11,712 bases of DNA, from NCBI GenBank assembly GCA_964472295.1, contig CAYYJQ010000053.1, forward strand, positions 1 to 11,712. Reading direction: 5' to 3'. The first letter of the stretch is position 1. Every line of letters starts with the position of its first letter. The notes below the pieces were generated by a model. The model saw nothing but the letters and a program-made list of their open reading frames with translations. It made no database searches and was not told where the DNA came from. This stretch comes from JAJRZX01 sp964472295 (GTDB lineage: Bacteria; Desulfobacterota; GWC2-55-46; JADFVP01). The translations under genes were made by a program, and so were the position numbers. Positions 1 through 6,970 of the stretch are shown here, piece by piece.

Positions 1-8
1 AAAGATTT

Positions 9-51
9 TCTTACTTTCTTTTGGAAAAAAGAAAGTAAGACAAAGAAAACC
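9..51 (+). repeat. Intergenic hairpin repeat, copy A (complete)
   Basis: A 14-bp perfect stem (9-22 with 27-40) closes a GGAA loop. The core arms are CTTTCTTTT and AAAAGAAAG and the outer variable part is CTTAC/GTAAG. The conserved tail CAAAGAAAACC follows at 41-51, and then a small palindrome, CCAATATTGG (50-59). It lies downstream of lysA. On the minus strand the hairpin is followed by GAAAATCTTT, so it could end the operon transcript, but other family members lie in the opposite orientation, so termination is not an obvious common role. Confidence 0.85.
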
Positions 52-85
52 AATATTGGCGCAGTATCAAGTGCCCCAAAATACC

Positions 86-102
86 GCCGCGGCATTCGCG
101 GC
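86..102 (-). terminator. Weak candidate terminator hairpin after lysA
   Basis: GCCGCG (86-91) can pair with CGCGGC (97-102) around a 5-base loop. On the minus strand this follows the lysA stop by about 25 bases and is followed by GGTATTTTGGGG, which has only a short T run. It could help end the argH-lptM-lysA transcript, but it is not a convincing intrinsic terminator by sequence alone. Confidence 0.25.
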
Positions 103-127
103 CACACCTGCCCCGAAGAAAAAACCC

Positions 128-1393
128 TCAGCCCTTTTTTGCAGGCGCCACGGACTCGGCCCGTACAAGGTCTCTGTAGGTCTCGCGTTTTTTGACCACA
201 AAAAAATCCCTGCCCCGCACAAGCACCTCGGCGGCCCGCGGCCTGCTGTTATAATTGCTGGACATGGTATATCCATAGGCCCCGGCGCTCTTCACGGCAA
301 GGAGGTCACCCTCGGAGGGCGTCTCTATCTCACGGTCGCGGGCCAGAAAGTCTCCTGTCTCGCAGATAGGGCCGACTATGTCGGCAACCAGACGGCCACG
401 GCCCTTCTGCGTCCTTACTGGCTCAATGGCATGATACGAACCATAAAGGCCGGGCCTCGCAAGGTCGTTCATTGCCGCGTCAACTATTACGAAGTTCTTA
501 GTGGGCGTCGTCTTTGTATAGAGCACGCGCGTTACGAGTATTCCGGCGTTACCCACAAGCACCCTTCCGGGCTCAAAGACAAGCGTCACGTCCAGCCCCG
601 CAGTCTCACGGACAATGGCCTTTGCGTATCTGTCCGGCGCAGGCGGTTTTTCCGCGTCATAGGTAATGCCAAGGCCCCCGCCCATATCAAGGTACTCAAT
701 GGCAATGCTTTCTTTTCTGAGCCTTCTTATGAGCCGCTTTGTCTTCTTTAGTGCGTGCACAAAGGGGCCTACGCTCGTAAGTTGCGAGCCTATGTGCGTG
801 TCTATGCCAATGGGGACCACATTCTTGAGGTTGTTCCTTGCGAAGACATACTCCCTTATGGCCTCTTCTTTTTCTATGCCGAACTTGTTCTTCTTGAGGC
901 CAGTGGAAATGTATGGGTGCGTCTTAGGGTCTACATCGGGATTGACACGAATGGCGAAGGGCGCCTTCTTTTTCAAGCGCCCCGCGACCTCGTCAAGAAG
1001 ACGGAGTTCCTCTGGGCTCTCTACATTAAACATGAGTATACCGGCCTTAAGGGCCGCGCTCATCTCCTCGGCGGTCTTTCCAACGCCTGAAAACACCACG
1101 CGGGATGGGTCTGCCCCGGCCTTCAAAACGCGGTAGAGTTCGCCGCCCGAGACAATGTCAAAGCCGCTCCCCTCGTCGGAAAAGGACTTTATTACCGAGA
1201 GGTTGGAGTTGGCCTTCACTGAGTAGCAGACAAGGTGAGGGGCCTTCTTGAAGGCCCGGTCAAAGACCCTGTAGTGCCTCTTCAGCGTCTTCTCGCTGTA
1301 TATGTAGAGGGGGGTCCCCAGTTCCAGCGCGAGTTTCTCGACTGATACGCCCTCGGCATGGAGCCTTCCTCTTTTATATGAAAAAAAATCCAT
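128..1393 (-). CDS. lysA: Diaminopimelate decarboxylase
   Basis: LysA is the PLP enzyme that decarboxylates meso-diaminopimelate to L-lysine, the last step of the DAP pathway, in the cytoplasm. The 421-residue product has the usual family length. Visible marks of the alanine-racemase-type TIM barrel are the PLP lysine K60 in CYSVKANSN, H200 in IDTHIGSQ, the phosphate-binding glycines in MGGGLG (237-242) and EPGR (274-277). C344/E345 in GPICETGD and Y373 in GAYGYTMSSNYN come from the C-terminal beta domain and complete the active site across the dimer. The ATG at 1393 abuts the TGA of the lipoprotein gene with no gap. GAGG sits about 8 bases upstream, inside that gene, so the two are very likely translationally coupled. 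It is the last gene of the argH operon. No truncation or missing catalytic residue was seen. Confidence 0.97.
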   Translation of the reverse strand: MDFFSYKRGRLHAEGVSVEKLALELGTPLYIYSEKTLKRHYRVFDRAFKKAPHLVCYSVKANSNLSVIKSFSDEGSGFDIVSGGELYRVLKAGADPSRVVFSGVGKTAEEMSAALKAGILMFNVESPEELRLLDEVAGRLKKKAPFAIRVNPDVDPKTHPYISTGLKKNKFGIEKEEAIREYVFARNNLKNVVPIGIDTHIGSQLTSVGPFVHALKKTKRLIRRLRKESIAIEYLDMGGGLGITYDAEKPPAPDRYAKAIVRETAGLDVTLVFEPGRVLVGNAGILVTRVLYTKTTPTKNFVIVDAAMNDLARPGLYGSYHAIEPVRTQKGRGRLVADIVGPICETGDFLARDREIETPSEGDLLAVKSAGAYGYTMSSNYNSRPRAAEVLVRGRDFFVVKKRETYRDLVRAESVAPAKKG

Positions 1394-1636
1394 TCACGTC
1401 CTCTTCGTCAGAACCCTCCGCGTAGTGGCGTGCGGAGTTGGTGTATTTAATGCCATTAGCCCTGCCGTCTCCCCTGCCCCCCGGAGCCTTGCGCCATTCT
1501 CGGGCTTCTCTGCGGGAGGCGGCCCCTCGGGGAGCGGCGGAAGAGGCGGGCCCTTCTTGCCGCAACCCGCAAGCACCGTAAGCCCGAGGGCCGGAATAAC
1601 AAGGACCAGAAAAAAGGCCTTTATATGCGCCCTCAT
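1394..1636 (-). CDS. lptM: Small lipoprotein, LptM (YifL)-like
   Basis: The 80-residue product has a basic N-terminus, a hydrophobic stretch (about residues 7-22) and a lipobox LAGC with the lipidated cysteine at C25. C25 is followed directly by GKKGPPLPPLP. A lipid-anchored Cys followed by G-x-K-G-P and prolines is the hallmark of the LptM/YifL family, small outer-membrane lipoproteins. E. coli LptM assists maturation of the LptD-LptE LPS translocon. The rest is low-complexity, rich in Pro, Ala, Arg and Thr, and probably disordered. Its ATG overlaps the argH stop as ATGA, and its TGA abuts lysA. LptM-like genes commonly sit beside lysA or dapF, which supports the call. The functional transfer from E. 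coli is inference, as only the anchor region can be compared. Confidence 0.8.
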   Translation of the reverse strand: MRAHIKAFFLVLVIPALGLTVLAGCGKKGPPLPPLPEGPPPAEKPENGARLRGAGETAGLMALNTPTPHATTRRVLTKRT

Positions 1637-3042
1637 TTAGCCTGCCTCTTTGCTTCCTGCTCTACTTCTTTAATGGCCTTCCTGAGCGCCTTTTTTACAT
1701 TCCCCGGCGCAGTGCCGCCGGCAACCCGCCTGCTCTCAAGAGACTTTTTTATGGAGATGGCGGCTTTTATATCCACGCCAAGTAGTTCGGAGAAGGCCCG
1801 CCATTCCTTCATGGTAAGGCCTTCGAGGTCTTTCCCGCTCTCTACGCAGTAACGAACCACCCGGCCCACTACCCTGTGGGCCTCCCGGAAGGGCAGTCCC
1901 TTCTCAACAAGATAATCCGCCGCGTCAGTGGCATTCAGAAATCCCTTCTTCGCGGCCTCAAGGCATGTCTCCTCCCTTACCTTCATGGACGAGAGCATGG
2001 GCGCGTATACGCCGAGTATGGCCTTCAGCGTATCCACTGTGTCAAAGAGCGGCTCCTTGTCCTCCTGCATGTCCTTGTTGTAGGCAAGGGGCAGGCCCTT
2101 CATGGTTGTAAGGAGGCCCATGAGGTTGCCGTAGACCCGGCCCGTCTTGCCGCGCGCAAGTTCGGCCATGTCCGGGTTCTTCTTCTGCGGCATGATGGAC
2201 GAACCTGTGCTGAACTCTTCGGAAATCTCGATAAAACCAAATTCCTGGCTCGACCAGAGAACAAGTTCCTCCGAGAGACGCGAAAAGTGCATGGCCATGA
2301 TGGCCGCCACGCCGAGAAACTCCACTGCAAAGTCGCGGTCACTCACGCTGTCCATACTGTTGGCCGTAACACGCGAAAAACCAAGGAGTTTTGCCGCAAG
2401 TTTTCTGTTCAGCCTGTAAGGGCTCCCGGCAAGGGCCCCTGCCCCCAGGGGCAGTTCATCAAGCCTCTTCAGGCAATCCATAAGGCGCGAACTATCGCGC
2501 TTGAACATCTCGTAGTAGGCAAGCATGTGGTGCCCGAAGAGCACGGGCTGCGCCCTCTGCAGGTGCGTGTAACCCGGCATGATAACAGAGGCGTTCTTCA
2601 CGGCAAGTTCAAGAAGAGCGGCCTTGAAGGCGTTCAGGAGACCAAGAATGGCCCCTGTCTCGTCACGGAGATAAAGCCTCATGTCAAGGGCCACCTGGTC
2701 GTTACGGGACCTGCCTGTGTGGAGTTTGCCCCCAAGAGGCCCGATAATCTCAGTGAGCCGTTTCTCCACGGCCATGTGTATGTCCTCGCACTCAGGCCCA
2801 GGCACATACACGCCGCGCTCTATCTCGCGCTCTACCTTCTTGAGGCCAGAGATAATCTTCCTCGCCTCGGCCTTTGTGAGCACGCCACCGTCCTCAAGCA
2901 CCGTGGCGTGAGCAATGGAGCCCCGTATGTCCTGGGCATAGAGACGAATGTCAAAACCTATGGAGGCGTTGAACGCATCGGCAAGGATGTTTGCCTTCTT
3001 TGTGAAACGGCCTGACCATGCCTTCTGATTACCCTTACTCAT
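1633..3042 (-). CDS. argH: Argininosuccinate lyase
   Basis: ArgH splits argininosuccinate into arginine and fumarate, the final step of arginine synthesis, as a cytoplasmic homotetramer of the fumarase/aspartase superfamily. From the ATG at 3042 the product has 469 residues, the normal size. The N-terminal WSGRF (9-13) is typical of bacterial ArgH. The three superfamily regions are present: HTGRSRND (108-115), PGYTHLQRAQP (156-166) with the catalytic base H160, and the signature GSSIMPQKKNPD (280-291) with catalytic S282. In-frame GTG and TTG codons lie 9 and 12 bases upstream, so a slightly longer start cannot be excluded. The ATG is preferred because it begins the usual MSKGN-type N-terminus, although its ribosome site (GGTG) is weak. 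It heads the argH-lptM-lysA operon, overlapping the next gene by 4 bases. Confidence 0.97.
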   Translation of the reverse strand: MSKGNQKAWSGRFTKKANILADAFNASIGFDIRLYAQDIRGSIAHATVLEDGGVLTKAEARKIISGLKKVEREIERGVYVPGPECEDIHMAVEKRLTEIIGPLGGKLHTGRSRNDQVALDMRLYLRDETGAILGLLNAFKAALLELAVKNASVIMPGYTHLQRAQPVLFGHHMLAYYEMFKRDSSRLMDCLKRLDELPLGAGALAGSPYRLNRKLAAKLLGFSRVTANSMDSVSDRDFAVEFLGVAAIMAMHFSRLSEELVLWSSQEFGFIEISEEFSTGSSIMPQKKNPDMAELARGKTGRVYGNLMGLLTTMKGLPLAYNKDMQEDKEPLFDTVDTLKAILGVYAPMLSSMKVREETCLEAAKKGFLNATDAADYLVEKGLPFREAHRVVGRVVRYCVESGKDLEGLTMKEWRAFSELLGVDIKAAISIKKSLESRRVAGGTAPGNVKKALRKAIKEVEQEAKRQAK

Positions 3043-3068
3043 GATAAACACCAAAGATTTGCCGAGTC

Positions 3069-3095
3069 GTTGGGTAAAGCGTAGCGAAACCCAAC
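3069..3095 (+). repeat. Second hairpin family, copy 1 (TGGGT...ACCCA type)
   Basis: GTTGGGT (3069-3075) pairs perfectly with ACCCAAC (3089-3095) around a 13-base centre containing GCGTAGCG. Palindromes with TGGGY, a GCG-TAGCG centre and RCCCA are dispersed in the intergenic DNA of many unrelated bacteria, from general knowledge. This copy lies about 30 bases upstream of the argH start and would fall in its leader. Other candidates are at 9261-9289 and 10090-10118. Confidence 0.7.
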
Positions 3096-3112
3096 AAAAA
3101 GGCGTTCTTTTC

Positions 3113-3131
3113 CAAGGGCCGAAGGCCCTTG
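3113..3131. repeat. Perfect GC-rich hairpin upstream of argH
   Basis: CAAGGGCC (3113-3120) pairs base for base with GGCCCTTG (3124-3131) around the 3-base loop GAA. On the minus (gene) strand it is followed by GGAAAAGAACG and not by a T run, so it does not look like an intrinsic terminator for the upstream gene. It lies between the two hairpin-family repeats of this gap and directly abuts the tail of copy B. Confidence 0.6.
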
Positions 3132-3135
3132 TATT

Positions 3136-3178
3136 GGTTTTCTTTGTTCCACTTTCTTTTTTCCAAAAGAAAGTGGAG
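3136..3178 (-). repeat. Intergenic hairpin repeat, copy B (complete, inverted)
   Basis: This is the same element as copy A but in the opposite orientation. The 13-bp stem is 3148-3160 with 3165-3177 around a 4-base loop that reads GGAA on the minus strand. The conserved tail CAAAGAAAACC is at 3146-3136 on the minus strand. The outer stem is TCCAC/GTGGA, different from copy A but fully paired. On the plus strand a pyrimidine-rich run (3179-3200) follows. It lies between the deoxyhypusine-synthase-like gene and argH. Confidence 0.85.
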
Positions 3179-3215
3179 CCTTTCTTTTCTTTCTTTTTTC
3201 AGCTCGTAGACCCGG

Positions 3216-4157
3216 TTACTTCTCCTCAAGCCCCTCTATTATGGCCGCAAAGAGGAGCGGAGCCATTATCTCGTGGTGTCCCGTGAGGCTTATGCCCCTG
3301 CCGCCGCCCATGGTAGGCCTTCTTACCACATTGGTAATGGGCCTGTAGTGCTGGATAAAGTCCATGTTCACAGTGGTAAAGTCCTGTACCCTGTGCCCAA
3401 GGTTTCTTGCAAGCGTCAGGGCCTTGAGGAATACCTCGGGAAGAATCACGGCTGAGCCCATGTTTATATACACGCCCTTCTCAAGGGAGGCGACAACAGA
3501 GGCGAATATCCTGAAATCCACCATGGCGGCCTGCCCCGTGGCCGCGCCGTCCATCTGCGGGTGTATGTGCAAAATGTCCGTGCCAAGGGCAACGTGCACG
3601 GTGCAGGGAATGTCATTACGTGCGCAGGCCGCAAGTACGCTCTTATCGCGGCCCTGGTATCTCGACCTTGCGATAAGTTCGCCCACTGCCCTGCCAATGC
3701 CCTTCCTGGCGTCCTTTTTTATGGCCCTGTTAAGGATGGTCCCGGTCTCGCGCGCCATGCCAAAAGAGCCCGTGCCTATCTCGGCGTCTACGTCCTCAGA
3801 TGTGCATCCCGCGTAGGCAATCTCAAAATCATGGACAATGCCCGCGCCGTTGAGGGAAAGTGACTTTATGACCCCCCGCTCAATAAGGTCTATGATGAGG
3901 GGGCCAAGCCCCACCTTCAAGACATGGGCACCCATGCCAAGGGCAATGGTCTTGTCATTGCGCACGGCCTTCGTAACAGCCCCTGCAACGTCCATGAGGT
4001 CCTTTGCGCCGAGTATGGCGGGCAGGGAAGCGAGAAAATCAGCAAATGACGAACCCGCGCTGTAAGGCACGCCAAAGTCGCCCACAGAGACCTTGCTCTT
4101 CCTGCCCCTTATGGAACAGGTCTTGAGACCGCGGGATGATAATGGCTTGAACTTCAT
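3216..4157 (-). CDS. Conserved protein, distant deoxyhypusine synthase-like
   Basis: The true function is unknown. From the ATG at 4157 the product has 313 residues, with no signal peptide or membrane segment. Residues 74-115 (GMGAHVLKVGLG...IIDLIERG...LNGAGIVHDFE) resemble the part of deoxyhypusine synthase where a glycine-rich segment and an I-x-D-L-V-x-x-G helix precede TTAGGVEED. The end (GHHEIMAPLL, 293-302) resembles its C-terminal ...ASLVFPLL. Other blocks that look conserved are GTDILHIHPQMDG (192-204) and MGGGRGIS (283-290). I see no equivalent of the lysine in the WGKI motif that forms the covalent intermediate in eukaryotic DHS; arginine and glycine occupy that stretch. A bacterium has no eIF5A, so any reaction must involve another substrate or be something else. 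The ORF stays open to 4289, but that extension merely translates hairpin repeat C. The ribosome site is weak (GGGTG two bases before the ATG). Confidence 0.6.
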   Translation of the reverse strand: MKFKPLSSRGLKTCSIRGRKSKVSVGDFGVPYSAGSSFADFLASLPAILGAKDLMDVAGAVTKAVRNDKTIALGMGAHVLKVGLGPLIIDLIERGVIKSLSLNGAGIVHDFEIAYAGCTSEDVDAEIGTGSFGMARETGTILNRAIKKDARKGIGRAVGELIARSRYQGRDKSVLAACARNDIPCTVHVALGTDILHIHPQMDGAATGQAAMVDFRIFASVVASLEKGVYINMGSAVILPEVFLKALTLARNLGHRVQDFTTVNMDFIQHYRPITNVVRRPTMGGGRGISLTGHHEIMAPLLFAAIIEGLEEK

Positions 4158-4190
4158 AACACCCGAAAAATGATGAAAAAAAAATCCCTT

Positions 4191-4214
4191 ACTTTCTTTT
4201 AGAAAAAAGAAAGT
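4191..4214 (+). repeat. Intergenic hairpin repeat, copy C (core only)
   Basis: ACTTTCTTTT (4191-4200) pairs with AAAAGAAAGT (4205-4214) around AGAA, a 10-bp stem. The outer variable stem and the CAAAGAAAACC tail are missing; a T run follows instead. This looks like a decayed or truncated copy. It sits 34 bases upstream of the deoxyhypusine-synthase-like start and on the minus strand can be read as a false N-terminus for that protein. Confidence 0.75.
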
Positions 4215-4296
4215 TTTTTGATTGAGTGGCCGGGGACTGTTTTCTGAAGCCCCTCTCAACAATACCGGAGGGTATAAATCAAAGAACAATCATTGC

Positions 4297-4324
4297 CAAA
4301 GAAAACCAGTATCAGCGCATACCC
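4297..4324 (+). repeat. Hairpin-repeat tail fragment D, first unit of a 28-nt direct repeat
   Basis: A 28-base sequence starting CAAAGAAAACCAGTATCAG and ending GCGCATACCC occurs here without the preceding hairpin, and again identically at 4390-4417. Similarity continues past the identical part in both copies (TTGGCC/TGGCCC, then AAA, then ACCCCGG). Copy A's tail shares CAAAGAAAACCA-n-TAT-nn-GCGCA, so this is the extended 3' part of the hairpin element. Confidence 0.8.
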
Positions 4325-4367
4325 CTTGGCCACCCAAAAACCCCGGAGGTCCACGGAGCCTGGGGCC

Positions 4368-4417
4368 GCTCCGAAGGAAGAAAGTGGAGCAAAGAAAACC
4401 AGTATCAGCGCATACCC
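4368..4417 (+). repeat. Hairpin-repeat copy E (left arm lost), second direct-repeat unit
   Basis: The right arm GAAAGTGGAG and the full 28-base tail (4390-4417) are present, but the left core arm CTTTCTTTT is missing. GCTCC at 4368-4372 could still pair with GGAGC at 4386-4390. It could equally pair with GGAGC at 4355-4359, so the fold is uncertain. The start of the tail is 93 bases from the same point of unit D, suggesting a local duplication followed by deletion. The right arm matches copy B. Confidence 0.75.
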
Positions 4418-4440
4418 TGGCCCCTAAAACCCCGGGCCCT

Positions 4441-5022
4441 TCAGACGTTCTTGAAGAGCATACAGTCTATGATCTCGCAGAGTATGTGGCAGATGGTGAT
4501 ATGCACCTCCTGCACGCGGCACGTCCTCTCTGCCTCTACGTTGAGGACTATATCGGCCTTTGCCGCCAGTTCTCCGCCGCCCTTGCCGGTGAGCGCGATG
4601 ACCTTTATGCCCATGGACCTTGCCGCCTCGGCGGCCTTGGTTATGTTGGCCGAAGCGCCGCTCGTGGATATGGCCATGAAGACGTCCTTTTTGCGCCCAA
4701 GCGCCCGAATTTGCTTGGAAAATATCTCATCAAAGGAGTAATCATTGCCAATGCTCGTAATGTTGGACGTGTCCGTGGTAATGGCAAGGGCCGGAAGCGG
4801 CGGCCTCTCTATCTCAAAGCGGTTCACGAGCTCGGCGGCCATGTGCTGGGCATCGGCGGCAGAGCCGCCGTTGCCCGCGGTTAGGAGTTTGCCGCCGGCC
4901 TTGAAGGAGGCCACAATCTCCATTGCCGCGCCTTCTATGAGGGCAATATTCTCGGCGGTGAAAAAATCCTTCTTGGCCTTGATGCTCTCCTCGAAGGACT
5001 TTGATATTAGGTTGGCTTCCAT
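4441..5022 (-). CDS. gmhA: Sedoheptulose-7-phosphate isomerase (phosphoheptose isomerase)
   Basis: GmhA converts sedoheptulose 7-phosphate to D-glycero-D-manno-heptose 7-phosphate, the first committed step to ADP- or GDP-activated heptose for LPS core or other surface glycans. It is a cytoplasmic homotetramer. The 193-residue single SIS domain has the family's normal length. AGNGGSAADAQHMAAELVNRF (49-69) carries the phosphate loop and H60/E64. STSGASANI (119-127) is the second phosphate loop, and QEVHITICHILCE (171-183) carries Q171 and H179. These four match E. coli H61, E65, Q172 and H180 with an offset of one, so the active and metal site is complete. The ATG at 5022 has only a weak ribosome site (CAGAG), but a near-consensus promoter lies 70-100 bases upstream. 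The 283 bases after its stop are filled with hairpin-repeat copies. Confidence 0.95.
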   Translation of the reverse strand: MEANLISKSFEESIKAKKDFFTAENIALIEGAAMEIVASFKAGGKLLTAGNGGSAADAQHMAAELVNRFEIERPPLPALAITTDTSNITSIGNDYSFDEIFSKQIRALGRKKDVFMAISTSGASANITKAAEAARSMGIKVIALTGKGGGELAAKADIVLNVEAERTCRVQEVHITICHILCEIIDCMLFKNV

Positions 5023-5093
5023 CTCTGTATTTAAGGATTGTCTTCTGCCGGATAGTTCTTTTGAGGCCCGGCCCGGGCTGGAATAAGTAGTTG

Positions 5094-5122
5094 ATAATAA
5101 CCAGATGGGCCTTTATTGTCAA
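5094..5122 (-). promoter_or_regulatory. Sigma-70-type promoter for gmhA
   Basis: On the minus strand, TTGACA (5122-5117) is followed after exactly 17 bases by TATTAT (5099-5094): a perfect -35 box and a one-mismatch -10 box at optimal spacing. Transcription would start near 5087, giving a leader of about 65 bases with a GC-rich palindromic patch (around 5066-5079). The -35 box lies 15 bases after the stop of the TPR membrane protein gene, so gmhA probably starts a new transcription unit here. Confidence 0.75.
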
Positions 5123-5137
5123 GGTTTTTTGAGGGTT

Positions 5138-6967
5138 TTACTCGCGCCGGTCAGGCGCCGTCATCATGCGCCGGAGCGTGGCCAGGTTGCGCCGGACCTG
5201 CGGGTCACCGGGCGCAAGGGCAAGGGCACTGGTGTAGGCGCCCTGGGCCTCTTTGTATCTGCCGAGCCGGGCAAGGCAGTTTCCCATGTTAAGAAGCGTA
5301 TCGCGCCTGTCAGCGGACCGCCTGAAGAGCCTTTCAGCGGTGCTGTAGTATAAAAGCGCCCTCTCACACTTGCCAAGGCCCTGATATATATAGCCCATCT
5401 GGTAATTGGCCGCGGCGTTATCGGGAACGAGCTCGATAACCCTGCCATAGGCCAGCAGGGCCTCTTCTGCCCTTCCCATGGCGAGCGCAGCCCCACCAAG
5501 GCCAAGTAGAGCGTCGCGAAGGGTCTGGGCGTCCCGGTGCTCACGTGCATCGATGAGGCCGATAGCCTGCCTGTAGTGGTGCGCGGCATCAGGGTATTGG
5601 GCGCGCTTTTGCTCGGCGTTGCCTATCTGGTAGTGCGCGTAATAGTTATCATTTGAGCCAAGAAGCCCGGCCCGCGCAAGGCTCAGGTTGTCGTGCCAGT
5701 AGCGGGTCCTCGCCATGCTCGAAAAAGAGCACGATATTATGAAGACCCACGAGAGAGCCATGACAAGGAGACCGAGGTTGACCCGTCCCCCAAGGGGGCC
5801 CCTTCGAAAGAGCCACCTTATGATAAAGGCAAGAAGAACGCCATAGCCCGCTGTAGGGAGATATACATAACGCGGGGCAAAGTCAAAGCGTGTTATAACA
5901 GGCGTATAAAGGGCCGGGAGTACGGGAAGGACCATGACGGCCACGGAAAGGAGCACAATTGGGTGGGCCCTTTTTTTTATAAGGACATAGAGAGTAACGA
6001 TGAAGGCCGCGGCGCTGAAGACGGAAACAAGTGCCCTTGCCTCAAGGGGAGAAGACAGTGCGTCAAAAACCTGGAATGGATAGCCCCGGACAGGCACAAA
6101 GAGAAGGACAAGGGCCTTGTAAAAACCAGAGAAGGCATTGAGGACGAGGCCGCCTCTTCCGAGAAATGCGTTTATGTTTGAACTTGGCGTGAGAGCGCCA
6201 AGGGCATGGACTCGGAGGACCATGTAGACCGCGAAGGCCGCGCCGTATGCGGCGTAGAGGGTGACTACCCGTTTTTTAACGGCCTTCTTTGTAAGGACGT
6301 CGAATATTAAGATAAGAACCGGAAGGACAATGGCCGTTTCCTTGAAGAGGAGGGCAATAAAAAAGAGCGCCGGCCCAGGGACATAGGAGGCGGGCGTGGT
6401 CCTTTGCGGGGCGGTTTCTTTGTGCCCGTGCACTGGCCTTAAGTGTATATAAAGGGCAAGGAGCACAAGAAAGGTAAAGGCGAGTTCCGGCAGGGCAGAG
6501 ACCCAAGAGACGGCTTCGCTTGCCGAGGGGTGGGAGACAAAGAGCGCCCCTGCCGTCATGGCGGCGGGCCAGGCCGAAAATGCTTTGCCCGGCCTCTCAA
6601 GGGAAAATACCGCGAGGAGCCGCGTGAATATGAGAAAGACAAGGACGCCGTTGGCCGAGTGCAGCAAGACGTTTACAACGTGCCACCCCGGGGGGTTAAG
6701 GCCAAAGAGGGCGTACTCAACTGTAAAGGCCGTGTACATCATGGGCCTGTACGTTGCCTGCTGAAACCTCTGCGCGGAAAAACCCGAGAGCGAGTGCGAG
6801 AAGATGCCCGGCAAAAACGACGGGTCCTTTATCCAGGGGTTCTCAAGTATCTGAAAACCATCATCTGAGACAAAGCCGCCCCAAAAGGCGTTATGATATA
6901 CTATAAGGGCGAGGAAAAGAAGCGCGGCCCCGCCGGAAAACGCGTATATGAGCCTCTGGTTCTTCAC
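5138..6967 (-). CDS. GT-C-like multi-pass membrane protein with C-terminal TPRs
   Basis: The 609-residue protein combines a polytopic membrane half and a soluble TPR half. Residue 7 onward is a strong membrane segment followed by GGFVSDDGFQILENPWIKD. An acidic D35-D36 pair at the start of the first outer loop is typical of GT-C glycosyltransferases that use lipid-linked sugars (PMT, TMTC and bacterial relatives). Many further hydrophobic helices run to about residue 430. Around 450-595 lie about four TPR units (for example AAANYQMGYIYQGLGKCERA and TLLNMGNCLARLGRYKEA). This layout resembles TMTC-type protein O-mannosyltransferases, so transfer of a sugar to an exported substrate is plausible but inferred; donor and acceptor are unknown. 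It starts with GTG at 6967, three bases after the aminopeptidase stop, so the pair is probably co-translated. AAGG lies very close to the start. Confidence 0.75.
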   Translation of the reverse strand: MKNQRLIYAFSGGAALLFLALIVYHNAFWGGFVSDDGFQILENPWIKDPSFLPGIFSHSLSGFSAQRFQQATYRPMMYTAFTVEYALFGLNPPGWHVVNVLLHSANGVLVFLIFTRLLAVFSLERPGKAFSAWPAAMTAGALFVSHPSASEAVSWVSALPELAFTFLVLLALYIHLRPVHGHKETAPQRTTPASYVPGPALFFIALLFKETAIVLPVLILIFDVLTKKAVKKRVVTLYAAYGAAFAVYMVLRVHALGALTPSSNINAFLGRGGLVLNAFSGFYKALVLLFVPVRGYPFQVFDALSSPLEARALVSVFSAAAFIVTLYVLIKKRAHPIVLLSVAVMVLPVLPALYTPVITRFDFAPRYVYLPTAGYGVLLAFIIRWLFRRGPLGGRVNLGLLVMALSWVFIISCSFSSMARTRYWHDNLSLARAGLLGSNDNYYAHYQIGNAEQKRAQYPDAAHHYRQAIGLIDAREHRDAQTLRDALLGLGGAALAMGRAEEALLAYGRVIELVPDNAAANYQMGYIYQGLGKCERALLYYSTAERLFRRSADRRDTLLNMGNCLARLGRYKEAQGAYTSALALAPGDPQVRRNLATLRRMMTAPDRRE

Positions 6968-6970
6968 ACC

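Noticed and set aside
56..751. Plus-strand reading frame opposite the end of lysA
   Set aside because: It overlaps the conserved C-terminal domain of LysA and begins inside hairpin repeat A; no coding signature was seen.
1876..3015. Long plus-strand reading frame opposite argH
   Set aside because: It mirrors the real argH frame; the product has no recognisable motif and no ribosome site, and open antisense frames are common opposite G+C-rich genes.
4297..4417. Possible CRISPR array from a 28-base repeat
   Set aside because: There are only two units, the intervening 65 bases contain repeat-element fragments and not a spacer-sized unique sequence, and no cas gene is present.
4222..4884. Two overlapping plus-strand frames across the gmhA end and its downstream gap
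   Set aside because: Their N-terminal parts translate the 28-base direct repeat (KENQYQRI twice) and the rest is antisense to gmhA.
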